Assembly (NCBI GenBank): GCA_947627865.1
Contig: CANQXU010000002.1
Span: forward strand, 1-59,424
DNA: 59,424 nucleotides
Reading direction: 5' to 3'
Origin: an uncultured Paenochrobactrum sp.
GTDB lineage: Bacteria; Pseudomonadota; Alphaproteobacteria; Rhizobiales; Rhizobiaceae
Position numbers and translations under genes: made by a program. The notes below the pieces were generated by a model. It saw nothing but the letters and a program-made list of their open reading frames with translations, did no database searches and was not told the DNA's origin. Shown here piece by piece: positions 48,811-57,770 of the stretch (position 1 is its first letter; the number at the start of each line of letters is the position of its first letter).

Positions 48811-50568
48811 TTGAAAATCAATCTGAGAACCTCGCTTCTTGCTGCAGGCACCATGTTGATGGCGCTGACTGGCGCAGCAATTGCACAGGACGCACGTCCA
48901 TATAAGCCTGTTACAGAAGAAATGTTGTTGAACCCACCAGCTGAAGAATGGCTGATGTGGCGTGGTACTTATGACAACCACGGCTACAGCCCGCTGGACA
49001 AAATCAACAAAGAAACTGTTGGCAACATGCAGCTTGCATGGGCATGGCCAATGGCTGAAGCCGGTATTCAGGAAACTGTTCCGCTGATCCATGACGGCAT
49101 CATGTTCCTGCAGACCAGCAATGGTGTTGTTGAAGCTCTTGATGCTAAAACCGGTGACCTGCTTTGGCAGTACCGCCACGTTTCAGCTGAAATTCCACAG
49201 AGCTGGAGCTACCAGGCTAACCAGGCACGCCGCCAGAAAAACTCGATTGCATTGGTTGAAGACAAGGTTGTCTTGACTGCTCCTGATGCTAAAATCGTTG
49301 TTCTGAGCGCAGCCGATGGTAAAGTCGTCTGGGAAAAAGAAGTTCTCGACAACACATTGGGCTATACTTACACAGTTGGACCATTGATCGTTAAAGACAA
49401 GATCATTTCAGCGATCTCCGGTTGTTCCATTGCCGGTACTGCTGGTGGTTGCTACATCATGGCTCATGACCTGAATTCAGGTGAAGAACTGTGGCGCTTC
49501 AACACCATTGATGACCCGAACAACCCTGCTCAGCAGGAAAGCTGGGGCGTAGTTCCACCAGAAAACCGTTGGGGTGGTACACCTTGGGCAACTGGTTCAT
49601 ATGACCCACGCACCAACATGACCTTCTGGGGCGTTGGTATGCCTGGTCCATATGCTGAGCTGATCCGTGGTTCAGGTGATGGCGATGTGCTTTACACCAA
49701 CTCCACAGTTGCTCTTGACGTTGATACAGGTGAATTGAAGTGGTACTTCTCGCATCTGCCACGCGATAACTGGGATCTGGACAGCCCGTTTGAGCGCGTC
49801 CTGGTTGACCAGGAAATTGACGGCAAAATGCACCACATGATGATTTCTATCCCAGGTAAAAACGGTATTGCTTTCGCTCTCGATCGCGACACTGGTAAAT
49901 ATCTCTGGTCAAAAGAAACCATCGTTCAGAACGTGGTCGAATCCATTGATAAAGATGGTAAGATCAAGCTGAATGAAAGCCTTATCCCAAGTGCTGTTGG
50001 CGAAGGCGCAATGATTTGCTCATCCGTTTCGGGTGGTAAATTGTGGCAGGCTGGTTCTTATAGCCCGCTGACCAAAGCTTTCTACGTTCCACTGACAGAA
50101 GCTTGTAACACTGTAACACCGACCCAGTCAGAATTTACTGCTGGTAACGCGGTTGGTTCAGTTAAGTTCGGCCCACGCGTTCTGCCAGAAGGCATCACCG
50201 ATGCTGGTCTGATGCAGGCTCTTGATATCAACCCGACACAGGGTGAATCCAAGTGGCAGCACCGTGAGCGTCCTTCAATGACCTCTTCAGTGCTTGCAAC
50301 TGGCGGTGGCTTGGTATTTGGTGGTGATGCTGCACGTTTCGTGAAAGCATGGGATCAGGAAACTGGTGAAGTTCTTTGGGAACAGCGCTTGAACGCCCCA
50401 ATTGGTGGTTCACCTGTTACTTATGAAATCGACGGCGAACAGTATCTGGTTGTTCCAACTGGTTACTCCAACGCTGCAAGCTCGATTTCTTCAGCTTTCC
50501 CAGAAATTCCACTGCCATCAGGTGCTGGTAACTCAATCTTCGTTTACAAGCTGCCAGCAGCTAAATAA
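48811..50568 (+). CDS. PQQ-dependent methanol/ethanol-type dehydrogenase, predicted lanthanide-dependent
   Basis: Signal peptide; beta-propeller tryptophan-docking repeats (VEALDAKTGDLLWQY, VKAWDQETGEVLWEQ); RDNWDLD at the catalytic Asp. TTG start at 48811. Confidence 0.92.
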   Translation: MKINLRTSLLAAGTMLMALTGAAIAQDARPYKPVTEEMLLNPPAEEWLMWRGTYDNHGYSPLDKINKETVGNMQLAWAWPMAEAGIQETVPLIHDGIMFLQTSNGVVEALDAKTGDLLWQYRHVSAEIPQSWSYQANQARRQKNSIALVEDKVVLTAPDAKIVVLSAADGKVVWEKEVLDNTLGYTYTVGPLIVKDKIISAISGCSIAGTAGGCYIMAHDLNSGEELWRFNTIDDPNNPAQQESWGVVPPENRWGGTPWATGSYDPRTNMTFWGVGMPGPYAELIRGSGDGDVLYTNSTVALDVDTGELKWYFSHLPRDNWDLDSPFERVLVDQEIDGKMHHMMISIPGKNGIAFALDRDTGKYLWSKETIVQNVVESIDKDGKIKLNESLIPSAVGEGAMICSSVSGGKLWQAGSYSPLTKAFYVPLTEACNTVTPTQSEFTAGNAVGSVKFGPRVLPEGITDAGLMQALDINPTQGESKWQHRERPSMTSSVLATGGGLVFGGDAARFVKAWDQETGEVLWEQRLNAPIGGSPVTYEIDGEQYLVVPTGYSNAASSISSAFPEIPLPSGAGNSIFVYKLPAAK

Positions 50569-50592
50569 TCGTCGATTAGTAATTTAAAAATG

Positions 50593-50614
50593 GAAAAGGG
50601 CTTCGGCCCTTTTC
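50593..50614 (+). terminator. Terminator with UUCG tetraloop (GAAAAGGGC-TTCG-GCCCTTTTC)
   Basis: Perfect stem directly after the PQQ dehydrogenase stop. Confidence 0.85.
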
Positions 50615-50645
50615 TTGTTTCTCTGTCAAAATCAGGATTTAGAAT

Positions 50646-51497
50646 ATGCGCCAGCTTATGAAATCACTCCTTAACGGCTTATATGGTCTGGTGATTGTTT
50701 CCGCGATGGCAATGCCGGCTTTAGCTCAAACTTCTGGCGTTCCTGAAGAGCTGTTAAAAAATAATCGTCGCCAGCAAGGTGACGGACTGACATTTTGTAA
50801 TGATGCACATAGCCGTATGCGTGATTTTGATCGCGATATTGCAAACGCTATCGGTGATGCGCTGTTTCTTAAAGTGAATTTTGAAGAAGGTTTTGGCGGT
50901 TTTCCGCTTAGTGGCGACGGCTTTTTGCAAGAACTGCAAGTGGCGATGACCAATACTTGTGATGTGATGATGGGGCTCTCGGTTCAAGAAGAGTCGGCAT
51001 TCCCCGAATGGGCTGCCATGACCCGTCCTTATGCATCGCTGCCTTATGTTGTCGCTGTCGTGGAGCCTGACTGGCAGAGCCTTTCAGATGTGCCTTATGA
51101 CCGTATGATCGGCACCGCTATGCAGAGCATGGGCGAGATGGTTTATATCACATGGTCACTGCAGCAACCTGAGGCCAAACGCTGGGTGCGTTTGCCTTAT
51201 GCCAATATGGATTTGATGGTTAAACGCGTTAATGACGGTCGCCTTGGCGCTATCCTTTTATGGCAGCCGACCTATGCGCAGTTGAAAAGAAACAATCCAG
51301 AGGCTGCAAATTTGCGCCTTATCAGCAATAAGCCAGTGCCTGAAACATTCACAAAAGTGGGTGCGCTCGTGGCTGCAAGAGACAGTTTTTTAAGAACTGA
51401 AATTGATCAGGCGATTGACGCATTGGTCGCCGATGGCACAATTGCTAAAATCATGGAAAAGCATGGCTTTGAAGGCGTTGCCGGCGATAGCCATTAA
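50646..51497 (+). CDS. Quinoprotein dehydrogenase-associated periplasmic protein (MoxJ/XoxJ-like)
   Basis: Signal peptide; LTFCNDAHSRMRDFDRDIANAIGDALFLKV; follows the PQQ dehydrogenase. Confidence 0.8.
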   Translation: MRQLMKSLLNGLYGLVIVSAMAMPALAQTSGVPEELLKNNRRQQGDGLTFCNDAHSRMRDFDRDIANAIGDALFLKVNFEEGFGGFPLSGDGFLQELQVAMTNTCDVMMGLSVQEESAFPEWAAMTRPYASLPYVVAVVEPDWQSLSDVPYDRMIGTAMQSMGEMVYITWSLQQPEAKRWVRLPYANMDLMVKRVNDGRLGAILLWQPTYAQLKRNNPEAANLRLISNKPVPETFTKVGALVAARDSFLRTEIDQAIDALVADGTIAKIMEKHGFEGVAGDSH

Positions 51498-51525
51498 AAA
51501 CTGACTTTTCACAGATCAAAAAAGA

Positions 51526-51549
51526 AACAGCCCTTTTCAGGGCTGTTTT
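51526..51549. terminator. Terminator AACAGCCC-TTTTCA-GGGCTGTTTTT
   Basis: Stem plus T-run between convergent genes. Confidence 0.85.
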
Positions 51550-51550
51550 T

Positions 51551-52156
51551 CTATATGAGATGCAGCATTTTCAACAGGCCGCTTGTATCCGGCAGCCAGC
51601 CGAGAATAAGTATGATCATCATAAGCGCCAGACAAATCGGCTCATATTTGATCAGGCTTTTATCCTTATGGGGAAGAATTGCCCGCCAGATATTTCCGCC
51701 GAGAAACCCGGGAAGAGGGACAAGGCTGAGAGCAACCAAACCAAGCATTTGTTCTTGAATGACCTGAACACTATACAGCACATAATAACCGCTTGTGCGT
51801 GACAATATCTGATGGATATAGGGGCGGAAAAGATCAAGCAGCGGTATGATCATCAAAGCAGTCGCACTGCCGATCAAGATAATCAGGATTATGCGCAATC
51901 TTTGTGTCGCTATTTCCGATTGAGTCAATCTGATAGGCCTTATCCAGCCATGATTGAACAACACCGCCATAGCCAGCCCACTATAAGAAATATTGGCTGC
52001 AGGATTGAGTGTCAGATGGCCTTCGCGCCATGGGCGTTTATCATCAAACCATTTTGCAAGTTGTGAAATCCAAGCGCCATAAAGCGCGGTCACAACAAGC
52101 ATCATAAGCAGACGTGTAACGAACTGATGCACCGTCAATTCATTGAGTATATTCAC
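51551..52156 (-). CDS. M50 site-2-protease-like membrane protein lacking recognisable catalytic motifs
   Basis: REGHLTLNPAANISYSGLAMAVLFNHGWIRPIRL resembles the M50 GRLTLNPxxHxDxxG...GWAKPV block; no HExxH. Confidence 0.6.
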   Translation of the reverse strand: MNILNELTVHQFVTRLLMMLVVTALYGAWISQLAKWFDDKRPWREGHLTLNPAANISYSGLAMAVLFNHGWIRPIRLTQSEIATQRLRIILIILIGSATALMIIPLLDLFRPYIHQILSRTSGYYVLYSVQVIQEQMLGLVALSLVPLPGFLGGNIWRAILPHKDKSLIKYEPICLALMMIILILGWLPDTSGLLKMLHLI

Positions 52157-52277
52157 TTATTCACCCGAATTCCTGTATTTTAAATGTTTTTCACTTCAAT
52201 CCTTGAGTGTAAAGGACTTTCTTGTAATTATATCCAGACCGAGATTGCGTGTATATATTGACAGAAAATATAGCCCT

Positions 52278-52838
52278 CTACCGATAGAAAACGACATTGC
52301 CTGTAGGGATTAATTGCAAGCAATAATCAAAGTCACTGATGTTGCGGCTGATCAGCAATAGCCCATATTTCAATGCTTGCAAATAAAGCACGCAGTCTTG
52401 CAGGCATTTTCGCTTTTGATCTTGGCTGTAGCCTTGCAAGCGGCATAATACGCCCGACATCACAGCCGCACGACCCAAAATATCGGCATCCGGTGTGAGT
52501 ATGCGATGAACGGGTATGGAGCGAATAACTTCGGCAACGGTTTTTTGCACGGCTGGACTGCGCGGATCTTTCGGATCGAGGACACCAATTGTGTGCGCGA
52601 GCTCCTGAATGCAAACGGTTGAATGATTGTTATGACGCGCTGCCATCATATGCTTTAAAAGAAGCGGGGCTTTACCCTGCAGCCGATCTATATAAACGCA
52701 AGTATCAAGCAACAAAGCCTGCCCGCCAATCGCTGTCTGGTCTATGAATGGCAGTTCATCATCAGAGCGGCGTGCCAATGTTTTTAACGGCAAGCCTTTG
52801 AGCCAGCGGCTAGCACTATCTATATCAAATTTCGACAC
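52278..52838 (-). CDS. PIN-domain toxin (VapC-like)
   Basis: ALLLDTCVYIDRLQG and ISRNISDFDYCLQLIP. Confidence 0.75.
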   Translation of the reverse strand: MSKFDIDSASRWLKGLPLKTLARRSDDELPFIDQTAIGGQALLLDTCVYIDRLQGKAPLLLKHMMAARHNNHSTVCIQELAHTIGVLDPKDPRSPAVQKTVAEVIRSIPVHRILTPDADILGRAAVMSGVLCRLQGYSQDQKRKCLQDCVLYLQALKYGLLLISRNISDFDYCLQLIPTGNVVFYR

Positions 52839-52848
52839 ATTTTACCTG

Positions 52849-53151
52849 TCAGAAACCGAGTTTGATATCTGCATCAACCGACCCGTCCAACTTGGTAATG
52901 GTCTCATTAAACCGATCTTCCAATGCGATATTGGCCAATGCAAATTCAAGCAATTCTGTATCGCCTTGAATTCCTGTGCGTTTTTTTGCTTGCTCAATCA
53001 GTGAATGACTAAGACGAGCAGAAATACGATCGTTCTTATCGCCGATCAGGCCAGTGCGTTCCGCCGCCATGAGCGTGGCCTTGATGCGCGTGGCCTTGAT
53101 GCGCGCAGTGCTGACAGCTTCAATGTCTTTGGGTGTGGCGGTTTTGGGCAT
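52849..53151 (-). CDS. Cognate antitoxin-like protein
   Basis: 100-aa ORF directly upstream of the PIN gene; ISARLSHSLIEQAKKRTGIQGDTELLEFALANIALED. Confidence 0.65.
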   Translation of the reverse strand: MPKTATPKDIEAVSTARIKATRIKATLMAAERTGLIGDKNDRISARLSHSLIEQAKKRTGIQGDTELLEFALANIALEDRFNETITKLDGSVDADIKLGF

Positions 53152-53431
53152 AATTGCACCTCGTGCTTGTCAGACGAAATCCTATTTTGTTCAACATATC
53201 AGAATGAAAGGCTTATGTCACGCATAACTGTAAAGGGAGCAAAGCATGGGTTTTATTCATGGTTACTTTAGGTGAATGCTAGGTCGCAGTATAGTTAGTG
53301 ATATTACATGAGTGGCGTAAGTAAGATGATGTATAGCTTGAAATATTTGCCGCTATGCTGATTGACTTGATGTAATATTCGTTGGATGTTGCATTGTAAA
53401 ACATTTTCAGTGGGCGGCGGGAGTTATCAGG

Positions 53432-55060
53432 ATGACACAAAAAACAATACGTGATGTTACTTATGAATTGTTGCGCGAGTTGGAACTAACTACGGTTTTT
53501 GGTAATCCTGGTTCAACGGAAGAAACTTTTCTAAAAGATTTTCCCGCTGATTTTAAATATGTGCAAGTGCTGCAGGAGGCTTCTGCTGTTGGTGCAGCGG
53601 ACGGTTATGCGCAAGCAACGCGCAAACCTGCCATTGTGAATGTTCATACCTCAGCTGGTTTGAGCAATGCGATGAGCAATATTTTGTCTGCTTATATGAA
53701 CAAAACACCACTTATTATTACAGCTGGCAATCAGACCCGCGAGATGCTTTTGATGGAGCCATGGCTAACCAATATTGAGCCGCAAAACTTGCCGCGTCCA
53801 TGGGTGAAATTTAGCTATGAGCCTGTGCGGGCTGAAGATGTTCCAGCCGCCTTTATGCGCGCATATGCAATGGCAATGCAAGCGCCTCAAGGCCCTGTAT
53901 TCTTGTCAATACCTTTGGATGATTGGGACAAGCCGGCGACAGATGCTGCCGTGGTTCGCAAAATTACGACCAGAGTTGCTCCCGATCCGGAGCGCATCAA
54001 GGAATTTGCAGCAGCTTTATCAAATGCCAAAAATCCGGCTCTTATTTACGGTTCTTCCATTGCCCGTGGTAGTGGTTGGGAGCAGGCTGTCAAACTTGCA
54101 GAAAAATTACAAGCGCATGTTTTTGCGGCACCTTCATCCGAGCGCACGCCGTTTCCTGAAACGCATCCGCTCTATTGCGGCGGGTTGCCTTTCGCTAAAG
54201 GGCCATTATCCGAGCGGCTCAACGGCTATGATGTTGCGATTGTGATTGGCGCTCCGGTATTTCGTTATTACCCATGGGTAGAGGGGTCTTATCTGCCGGA
54301 TGGATTGCAGCTTTTACACATTACCGACGATCCGGAGGAAAGTGCACGCGCTCCTGTTGGCGATAGTCTGATTGGCGAAGCAGTTTTGAGTTTAGAAGCT
54401 TTGGAAAAACTGGTGACGGCTCGTGCAAAACCTGCGACAGCACCTGTTAAGCAGTCTCATAATATGGCTCCGCACCCTGTGGCGGAAGTGGATCCGCATT
54501 GTGAGCAGATAACTGCATTGGAATTGTTTAAAGCTCTGCGCGAAGCGTCTCCGGAAAATACGATTTTGATGGAAGAATCCCCATCTAATCTTGCCGAGCT
54601 TCATACTGCATGGCCGATTGAACACCCAGATTCTTTCTATACGGCTGCGAGCGGTAGCTTAGGCTGGAATTTGCCGGCCAGTGTTGGTGTCGCGCTTGCA
54701 GAAAAAGAGAAGGCCAATCCACGCCCTGTTTTAGTCGCTATAGGGGATGGTTCATTCCAATATGCCATTCAAGGATTGTGGACAGCGGTTCAGCAGCAAT
54801 TACCGATCCTGTTTGTGGTGCCGTGCAACGCCCAATATAGTATTTTGAAGGCCTTTGCCGTACTGGAAGAAACACCCAATGTTCCAGGTTTGGATATTCC
54901 GGGCTTGGACTTTGTATCGCTGGCCAAAGGTTATGGGGCAACGGGTGTGCATGCTGAAACATTGGAAGATGTGAAAGAAGAATGCCGCAAAGCTTTCAAG
55001 CGCAGCGGACCTACAGTCCTTTCGGTTCCAATCTCCCATACCGTGCCGCCATTGCTTTAG
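53432..55060 (+). CDS. Thiamine-diphosphate-dependent benzoylformate decarboxylase-like enzyme
   Basis: FGNPGSTEETFLKDFP, VQVLQEASAVGAADGYAQ, VNVHTSAGLSNAM, IGDGSFQYAIQGLWTA. Confidence 0.9.
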   Translation: MTQKTIRDVTYELLRELELTTVFGNPGSTEETFLKDFPADFKYVQVLQEASAVGAADGYAQATRKPAIVNVHTSAGLSNAMSNILSAYMNKTPLIITAGNQTREMLLMEPWLTNIEPQNLPRPWVKFSYEPVRAEDVPAAFMRAYAMAMQAPQGPVFLSIPLDDWDKPATDAAVVRKITTRVAPDPERIKEFAAALSNAKNPALIYGSSIARGSGWEQAVKLAEKLQAHVFAAPSSERTPFPETHPLYCGGLPFAKGPLSERLNGYDVAIVIGAPVFRYYPWVEGSYLPDGLQLLHITDDPEESARAPVGDSLIGEAVLSLEALEKLVTARAKPATAPVKQSHNMAPHPVAEVDPHCEQITALELFKALREASPENTILMEESPSNLAELHTAWPIEHPDSFYTAASGSLGWNLPASVGVALAEKEKANPRPVLVAIGDGSFQYAIQGLWTAVQQQLPILFVVPCNAQYSILKAFAVLEETPNVPGLDIPGLDFVSLAKGYGATGVHAETLEDVKEECRKAFKRSGPTVLSVPISHTVPPLL

Positions 55061-55159
55061 TAACACATATGACGGGCACTCAGGTGCCCGTTTTTTCTCA
55101 GCTGTAAATACAGACAATCATGCTAAGCTGTATTTGTTATGCTAAGACGGGAAAATATC

Positions 55160-55375
55160 ATGGCTGATACAGAGTTTAAAATTGGTGATCAGGTCAAATG
55201 GAATTCGGAGGCCGGTTGGGTTCGTGGTGTGATTATTGGTGTTCACAGAGCTGAATTCAATTACAAAGGCTACACGCATCATGCTTCCGAAAAAGACCCG
55301 CAATATGAGATTAAAAGCTTAAAAACCGATCATATTGCTGTTCATAAAGCGACAGCCTTGCATCATGACGAATAA
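55160..55375 (+). CDS. DUF2945 (HVA1/TUDOR-like) small protein
   Basis: KIGDQVKWNSEAGWVRGVIIGVHRAEFNYKGYTHHASEKDPQYEIKS. Confidence 0.82.
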   Translation: MADTEFKIGDQVKWNSEAGWVRGVIIGVHRAEFNYKGYTHHASEKDPQYEIKSLKTDHIAVHKATALHHDE

Positions 55376-55901
55376 GCCATTTTTTACGATCGGTCATTCG
55401 ACTTTGCCGATTGAAGAATTTATTGATCATTTGCGCGCACATGAAATAACACAGCTTATCGATGTGCGCAAAATTCCAAAATCAAGACATAATCCGCAAT
55501 ATGATCATGTAGCGCTCAGCCAGTCATTACAGGCGCATCAAATCGCTTATGAGCATATTGCTGCGCTTGGCGGGTTGCGCAGTAAACCGCGTGATGTTCC
55601 GGCAAGTGTGAATTCTTTTTGGACCAATATCAGTTTTCGCAATTACGCAGATTATGCAATGAGTGCAGAATTTCAGCAGGGATTGCAGCGACTACTGATG
55701 ATCGGCCATGAAAAACAAACAGTTATTATGTGTGCTGAAGCTGTCTGGTGGCGCTGTCATCGGCGTATCATAAGTGATTATTTGATCGCTAATGGCGAAA
55801 CGGTCTATCATATTATGAGCAATGGCCGTCTGGAATTGGCAAAACTGACAGAAGCTGCCGTGAAAGAGAAAGACGGGGCACTTTTATATAAGGCTAATTA
55901 G
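55365..55901 (+). CDS. DUF488-domain protein
   Basis: FFTIGHSTLPIEEFIDHLRAHEITQLIDVRKIPKSRHNPQYD; overlaps the DUF2945 gene. Confidence 0.88.
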   Translation: MTNKPFFTIGHSTLPIEEFIDHLRAHEITQLIDVRKIPKSRHNPQYDHVALSQSLQAHQIAYEHIAALGGLRSKPRDVPASVNSFWTNISFRNYADYAMSAEFQQGLQRLLMIGHEKQTVIMCAEAVWWRCHRRIISDYLIANGETVYHIMSNGRLELAKLTEAAVKEKDGALLYKAN

Positions 55902-55973
55902 TCATTGAGGGGCGCAGAACCAGCTCTTTCACATTGGCTATTTTGATACTGCGCCCTGATATTAAAATTTTAA

Positions 55974-57677
55974 TCAGTGAAGCACTTCTGCTATTTCATT
56001 TAATGCGGCTCTGACACGATTGATGGCACGCTGTGCGGCAGGCACGGCGTGTGGTTTGAGCGGTTTTTCGGCTTTTCGCAATTGTGTGAGCAGTGGTATA
56101 AAAGGCGTGGCGCGTGCGGGATCCTGGGCGTAGGGATCACGCTCTGCATAGCTCAATCTGAGCATTAATTGCGCAGCTTTTTTAGCTTTTTTATTGAAAT
56201 TTGCATCATTTTCACGCGATAAAGTGGTTATTTTTGATGAAATTTCATCTAAAACTGCGACTATATCGCCAATATTGACGTTTTTTCCGAGGTTTTCGGT
56301 TCGTTTTTCGATCTCAAACTTCATTTTTTGGAAGAGCGAAAGCAGCTCAATCGGCAGGCGTTCAGCTTGTGCCAGTTGTAAAACGAGCAAGGCATAAAGC
56401 CGGACATCATTCAGTAAAATATCTTTATCCGCGATTTCCAAAGTATCATATTCGCTATGCCATGCAGGGTCGCCACCGCATCCGCCAACATCATACCAGC
56501 CACGGCGCGCACGCTCCTCTTTCGGGATCATGGAGGATGTGAGCATGCAGCCTGAAATGCCTAAATTATAGAAAGAATAATCACCAGCACGCCCTGGATG
56601 TGTGATTTCTGTTTCCTGATTGAATAAGGTGGCAACGCTTTGCTGAACCAGTTTACCAAGGGTCTCATTACTGCGGATGGAGGCATAGCTGGTTGCATCG
56701 CGGCAACCGGGGGAGTCGCAATTGACATGGGCAATACAGTGTTTTTCCAGCTCTATGCCAAAATAATCAGCATACCATGTACTGCCCGCATAACGTCCGG
56801 CGGAGTGGCCCGGCCACCAGCAAATGCGAACGCCGCGCTTTAATTTAAGATCAGGTTGGGATAAAAGTCGTGCAACTTCGAGCAGGATAGCATTGCCTGT
56901 CGCATTATCGCCAACGCCAACTTCCCATGAATCATAGTGTGAATGCAGCAAAACAAAGTCGTTGCTGCCATCTGTTCCGGCAATATCGAGGGTAATAACC
57001 GGCTGTTCAAACCAACCATGCAGGGCTTCCACATTCAGTGTGACATTTTCACTCAATGCAGCGCATTCAATCAGGCGTTGCCCTTCATCATAGCTCACAG
57101 CCACAGAAGCAATTTTGGGTAATTGATCGATTTCCAATTCTTCAGGAGAGCCCCAGATTACAGAATTGGTTCCCCAATGGGATCGGTCGCCAGGGTTGAT
57201 CGCTATAACGCCGACCGCACCCCATCTTTGCAAAAGCTGGGTTCTGGCCGGATTGGAAAGCCCTTCTGTTAAAACAATATGCCCTTTGACAGCAGCGCGT
57301 GCATCTTCCTCATTTTTGAAAGCATTTTCAAAGAGTTGCGAAGGATCATCCGTATGAATTCGGCTTTTTTGCACCTTGGCTTTGAGGTGAATGAGCGGTG
57401 CTTTCAGCATGGAAACGCTTGGAGACAGGGCAGATGCTTTTGCCTTGATGGTCTCTTTTGAAGTCGTAATTTGAGCTGAAACGGGAATGCCAAGATAGAG
57501 CGAAGGCATAAAAATTTGCGGTGTGAGACCAAGTTTTCGCAAGTTTTCTGCGATCTGATTACCGCCTCTGACAACTTCGTCAGGCATGCAGCGATGCATT
57601 TCTGAAAACTTTAAAACCAGATCCCAGCCTGCATCATTTTTTGCATTTTGGATTACATATTCAGCCAAATTTTCCAT
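55974..57677 (-). CDS. M28-family metallopeptidase
   Basis: LLHSHYDSWEVGVGDNATGNAILLEVARLL, WWPGHSAGRYAGSTWYAD, HSEYDTLEIADKD. Confidence 0.9.
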   Translation of the reverse strand: MENLAEYVIQNAKNDAGWDLVLKFSEMHRCMPDEVVRGGNQIAENLRKLGLTPQIFMPSLYLGIPVSAQITTSKETIKAKASALSPSVSMLKAPLIHLKAKVQKSRIHTDDPSQLFENAFKNEEDARAAVKGHIVLTEGLSNPARTQLLQRWGAVGVIAINPGDRSHWGTNSVIWGSPEELEIDQLPKIASVAVSYDEGQRLIECAALSENVTLNVEALHGWFEQPVITLDIAGTDGSNDFVLLHSHYDSWEVGVGDNATGNAILLEVARLLSQPDLKLKRGVRICWWPGHSAGRYAGSTWYADYFGIELEKHCIAHVNCDSPGCRDATSYASIRSNETLGKLVQQSVATLFNQETEITHPGRAGDYSFYNLGISGCMLTSSMIPKEERARRGWYDVGGCGGDPAWHSEYDTLEIADKDILLNDVRLYALLVLQLAQAERLPIELLSLFQKMKFEIEKRTENLGKNVNIGDIVAVLDEISSKITTLSRENDANFNKKAKKAAQLMLRLSYAERDPYAQDPARATPFIPLLTQLRKAEKPLKPHAVPAAQRAINRVRAALNEIAEVLH

Positions 57678-57770
57678 TTCTATCTCCCTATAGAAAAAAA
57701 CTCTTGTACCTTTGCTCAGAAAAATGCAAGAATTAAAACAGTGTTTTACTGAATAAAACGGGAGGTTTTA

